From Bacillota bacterium (GTDB lineage: Bacteria; Bacillota; Clostridia; Acetivibrionales; DSM-1351): a DNA stretch of 8,160 bases. The DNA lies in contig JAEWSZ010000210.1 in the NCBI GenBank assembly GCA_023397905.1, forward strand, positions 1 to 8,160, in the 5' to 3' direction. Positions 5,737-8,160 of this stretch are shown piece after piece. Positions within the stretch are counted from its first letter, which is position 1. Every line of letters begins with the position of its first letter. Position numbers and translations under genes: made by a program. The notes beneath the pieces were generated by a model, which did not search any database, was not told where the DNA came from, and worked only from the letters and a program-made list of their open reading frames with translations.

Positions 5737-7341
5737 TTGAGCTCAAACAATAAAAAAATAACCGCTGCGGCGCTTATTGTAATGTCGTCGCTGGTAATAA
5801 GCAGAATTACAGGCTATATAAGAACTATACTTATAAATAATTTACTTAATGCATCCCAATCCGATTCGCTGCTGGCGGCTTTCAGAACTACGGATCTGAT
5901 GTACAACCTGCTGATCGGCGGCGCAATATCGGCGGCGCTTATACCGGTGCTTTCCGGTTACCTGGCAAAAGATGAGGAAAAAGACGGCTGGAAGGCTGTG
6001 GGAACTTTTATAAATGTAATTTTCCTTTGCATGATCGCAGTGTGTACGCTGGGAGTTATATTTGCACCGTGGGTGGTTTCCATGACCGCTTCCGGCATGG
6101 AGGGAAGCGCCAGGGAAACTACCATCCAGCTGACCAGGATACTGTTCCCTTCGGTTGGATTTATGATGCTGGCAGGTATGACAAACGGAGTCCTTAACTC
6201 CTACCAGAGATTTGCGGCCGCTGCCTACGGGCCTTCTCTTTATAATCTTGGTACGGCGCTGAGCATTTTTATACTCAGCCGATTCGGAGTTACATATGTG
6301 GCATTCGGCGTGCTTGCAAGCGCTGTTATGTACTTCATAGTGCAGATTTCTTTCGCACTTCCAAATTTCAAGTATTACAAGCCCAGAGTATTCTGGAAGC
6401 ATTCCGGATTCCGGAGGCTGTTCAGGCTGGCAATCCCATCTCTGGCTTCATCGGCGGTTGTGCAGATAAATATATTGATTTCGCTGAATTTTATTTCAAT
6501 GTTCAAGCACGAAGGGGATATAACCGCGTACTATAACGCCAACGATCTCTGGCAGCTGCCTTACGGCATATTTGCCATGGGTCTGGGAACGGCGCTTTTG
6601 CCCACATTGTCTGAGAAGCTGGCCCTGAATCAGGTGGGAGAATTCAAAACCATATTGAACAACGCCTTTAAAACCATATTGTATGTTATAATACCCTCTG
6701 CCGTAGCCTTTCTGATAATGCCACGTCCGGTGGTCAGCGTTGTTTACAAGTGGTCGGGAAATATAGGCAGTGAACGGATCATAACCGCCGGTACGGTTTT
6801 AATGCTGTTTACCTGTGCAATGGTGGCGCAATCCATGCTTGCCATACTTAACAGGGCCTTTTATGCCAACAATGACACCAAAACACCGCTTTATGTGGGA
6901 ACTGTTTCAATAATCATAAATTTCATATTCTGTACCATATTCCTGAAAGCCACAAATCTCGGACCGGCAGGAATGTCCCTGTCATATTCCATTCAGAGCA
7001 TAGTCAATATGTCTGTAATGATGTATATAATTTCAAAGAGGCTGAAAGGAATGGAGTGGAAAAAAATACTGGCATACTCGGCAAAGCTGCTGGGGGCGGC
7101 CGCTGTTATGGGCGCGGTCATTTATGTCATGAACCGGTTTGTACCCGTGGATTTCACACAGGCCTTTTCAATGCATGCAAAGCTTATTGAAATATTAGCT
7201 CTGGGCATTGAAATAGTTGTGGGAGCTCTGGTATACTTCGGCTGCACCATGCTGTTTAAGGTGGAGGAGGCTGTGGCCTTCAAAAACAAACTGGCAGGCG
7301 GTTTCCGCAGGATATTGAAAAGGCCGCAGCATTCCAATTGA
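5737..7341 (+). CDS. murJ: MurJ/MviN family lipid II flippase
   Basis: A 534-residue polytopic membrane protein of the MOP superfamily, with hydrophobic segments spaced for about 14 helices. MurJ moves the peptidoglycan precursor lipid II across the cytoplasmic membrane. Family marks are SRITGYIRT (22-30), DSLLAAFR (43-50), GGAISAALIPVLSGY (61-75), LPYGIFAMGLGTALLPTLS (274-292) and LNRAFYANNDTKTP (371-384). Against the E. coli protein, aligned by eye from memory, the Args of helix 1 (R23, R29) and Asp43 are kept. The essential Arg52 position appears as Tyr56 and the Arg270 position as Asp270 (NANDLWQLP). This may mark a Gram-positive subtype or a paralogue with a different lipid-linked cargo. 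The start is TTG, set by AGGAGG at 5722-5727. The last 25 residues are basic and cytoplasmic. It lies 49 bp after cinA and 113 bp before recA, most likely in an operon with cinA. Confidence 0.92.
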   Translation: MSSNNKKITAAALIVMSSLVISRITGYIRTILINNLLNASQSDSLLAAFRTTDLMYNLLIGGAISAALIPVLSGYLAKDEEKDGWKAVGTFINVIFLCMIAVCTLGVIFAPWVVSMTASGMEGSARETTIQLTRILFPSVGFMMLAGMTNGVLNSYQRFAAAAYGPSLYNLGTALSIFILSRFGVTYVAFGVLASAVMYFIVQISFALPNFKYYKPRVFWKHSGFRRLFRLAIPSLASSAVVQINILISLNFISMFKHEGDITAYYNANDLWQLPYGIFAMGLGTALLPTLSEKLALNQVGEFKTILNNAFKTILYVIIPSAVAFLIMPRPVVSVVYKWSGNIGSERIITAGTVLMLFTCAMVAQSMLAILNRAFYANNDTKTPLYVGTVSIIINFIFCTIFLKATNLGPAGMSLSYSIQSIVNMSVMMYIISKRLKGMEWKKILAYSAKLLGAAAVMGAVIYVMNRFVPVDFTQAFSMHAKLIEILALGIEIVVGALVYFGCTMLFKVEEAVAFKNKLAGGFRRILKRPQHSN

Positions 7342-7382
7342 TCCCAGAATAGGAATTACAACGAAAAATATTAATTTTTTTG

Positions 7383-7411
7383 TTGACTAAATACACAAAA
7401 ATCTATATAAT
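7383..7411 (+). promoter_or_regulatory. recA promoter (sigma-A type)
   Basis: TTGACT (7383-7388, 5 of 6) and TATAAT (7406-7411, 6 of 6) are separated by exactly 17 bases. Transcription should begin near 7418, giving a leader of about 37 bases. It starts 42 bp after the murJ stop, so recA can be expressed apart from cinA-murJ. Confidence 0.85.
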
Positions 7412-7419
7412 TAAAAACA

Positions 7420-7431
7420 GAACAAATGTTC
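7420..7431. promoter_or_regulatory. LexA (DinR) SOS box at recA
   Basis: GAACAAATGTTC is GAAC-N4-GTTC with perfect half-sites, and symmetry extends one base each side (7419-7432). This is the core of the Bacillus-type LexA consensus. It lies 9 bases past the -10, over the expected start site, so bound LexA should block transcription. A second TATAAT (7432-7437) touches its right edge but lacks a -35 at the right distance. Confidence 0.9.
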
Positions 7432-7454
7432 TATAATTGTGAGGAGGTCACCCC

Positions 7455-8160
7455 ATGTTAGAAAAGAAAAAAGCATTAGAAATGGCCCTTGGCCAGATAG
7501 AAAAGCAGTTTGGCAAAGGCGCGGTTATGAAACTGGGCGAAAACGCACATATGAATGTGGAGGTCATTCCCACCGGAGCCCTCAGCCTTGACATAGCGCT
7601 TGGAGTCGGAGGAGTACCCAGAGGAAGGATAGTTGAGATATACGGACCTGAATCCTCAGGTAAGACCACCGTAGCGCTTCATATTATCGCCGAGGCGCAG
7701 AAAGCCGGAGGCGAAGCCGCATTTATTGATGCGGAGCACGCTCTTGATCCTATTTATGCAAAGAAACTTGGGGTTGATATAGATAATTTAATAGTTTCCC
7801 AGCCTGATACGGGAGAGCAGGCTCTTGAGATTACCGAAGCCCTTGTCAGAAGCGGAGCCATTGATGTCATAGTTGTTGACTCCGTTGCGGCGCTTGTTCC
7901 GAAAGCCGAAATAGACGGCGAGATGGGAGATACCCATGTAGGCCTTCAGGCCAGGTTGATGTCCCAGGCCCTTAGAAAGCTGGCCGGCGTAATCAGCAAA
8001 TCCAGGACTACGTCCATCTTTATAAACCAGCTGCGTGAAAAAGTGGGTATTATGTTCGGAAATCCAGAGACCACGCCGGGTGGACGGGCTCTGAAGTTTT
8101 ATTCCTCGGTGCGTTTGGATGTCAGAAGGATTGAATCCATAAAGCAGGCAAATGAAGTAG
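7455..8160 (+). CDS. recA: RecA recombinase, N-terminal part (3' end outside window)
   Basis: The first 235 codons of RecA, an ATP-driven strand-exchange protein that also acts as co-protease for LexA self-cleavage. Visible are the N-terminal polymerisation helix (KKKALEMALGQIEKQFGKG, 4-22), Walker A GPESSGKTT (64-72), FIDAEHALDP with the catalytic-site Glu, Walker B VIVVDSVAALVP, the L1 region with EIDGEMGDTHVGLQARLMSQ, and the L2 region from NQLREKVGIMFGNPETTPGG onward. All key residues look normal and there is no intein in the visible part. ATG 7455 is set by GAGGAGGT (7441-7448) with a 6-base spacer, an almost full anti-SD match. A strong promoter with a LexA box precedes it. The family is about 345-355 residues, so about one third lies beyond the window. 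Confidence 0.98.
   Translation, partial: MLEKKKALEMALGQIEKQFGKGAVMKLGENAHMNVEVIPTGALSLDIALGVGGVPRGRIVEIYGPESSGKTTVALHIIAEAQKAGGEAAFIDAEHALDPIYAKKLGVDIDNLIVSQPDTGEQALEITEALVRSGAIDVIVVDSVAALVPKAEIDGEMGDTHVGLQARLMSQALRKLAGVISKSRTTSIFINQLREKVGIMFGNPETTPGGRALKFYSSVRLDVRRIESIKQANEV

Noticed and set aside
5842..6402. 186-codon open frame on the minus strand inside murJ
   Set aside because: It lies fully antisense to a clear family member, is rich in His/Arg/Cys as shadow frames usually are, and matches nothing I recognise.
7364..7380. AAAAAT-ATTA-ATTTTT hairpin after murJ as its terminator
   Set aside because: The stem is all A-T with 6 pairs, too weak for a confident intrinsic terminator, although the T run is present.

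Overview
The window looks like a chromosomal segment of a low-to-moderate GC, anaerobic, spore-former-type Clostridia. The general area of the cellulolytic clostridia (Acetivibrio/Ruminiclostridium-like) is my guess from gene content and codon style, not a proven placement. Supporting signs are strong AGGAGG ribosome binding sites, a Bacillus/Clostridium-type LexA box in front of recA, a PaaK-family ligase paired with a two-ACT-domain protein, and AT-rich spacers between genes of clearly higher GC.

Layout. (1) Positions 1-1165: the 3' end of a phenylacetate-CoA ligase family gene, then a small protein of two ACT domains. They form one short transcription unit closed by a clear intrinsic terminator. 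(2) 1271-2593: an exported or membrane-anchored NodB-type polysaccharide deacetylase homologue with a TPR-like segment. (3) 2592-2691: a 100-bp imperfect inverted repeat built from 7-bp CTGNNTY-like units, filling the space between two convergent genes. (4) 2706-3716, minus strand: an extended/atypical SDR (NAD-dependent epimerase/dehydratase family). (5) 3717-4427: a 711-bp gap with no confident gene. It holds a divergent promoter region, a sharply bounded GC-rich island, an extended -10 promoter, a 67-bp-period repeat with a heptad array of the same type as in (3), and a promoter close to cinA. (6) 4428-7341: cinA and a MurJ/MviN family flippase gene, same strand, 49 bp apart, probably co-transcribed. 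(7) 7383 to the end: a near-consensus promoter overlapped at its start site by a LexA operator, then recA, which runs off the window.

How it fits together. cinA and recA are often neighbours in Firmicutes; here a murJ-type gene lies between them and recA has its own SOS-controlled promoter. The ligase and ACT protein probably belong to aromatic acid or 2-oxoacid metabolism. The deacetylase homologue and MurJ are cell-envelope genes, but nothing shows that they work together. I found no CRISPR array, tRNA, rRNA, transposase or prophage gene. I also see no convincing new multi-gene system. The best leads are the two heptad-repeat loci, the GC island at about 3830-3937, and the unusual key residues in the MurJ-type protein and the deacetylase homologue.
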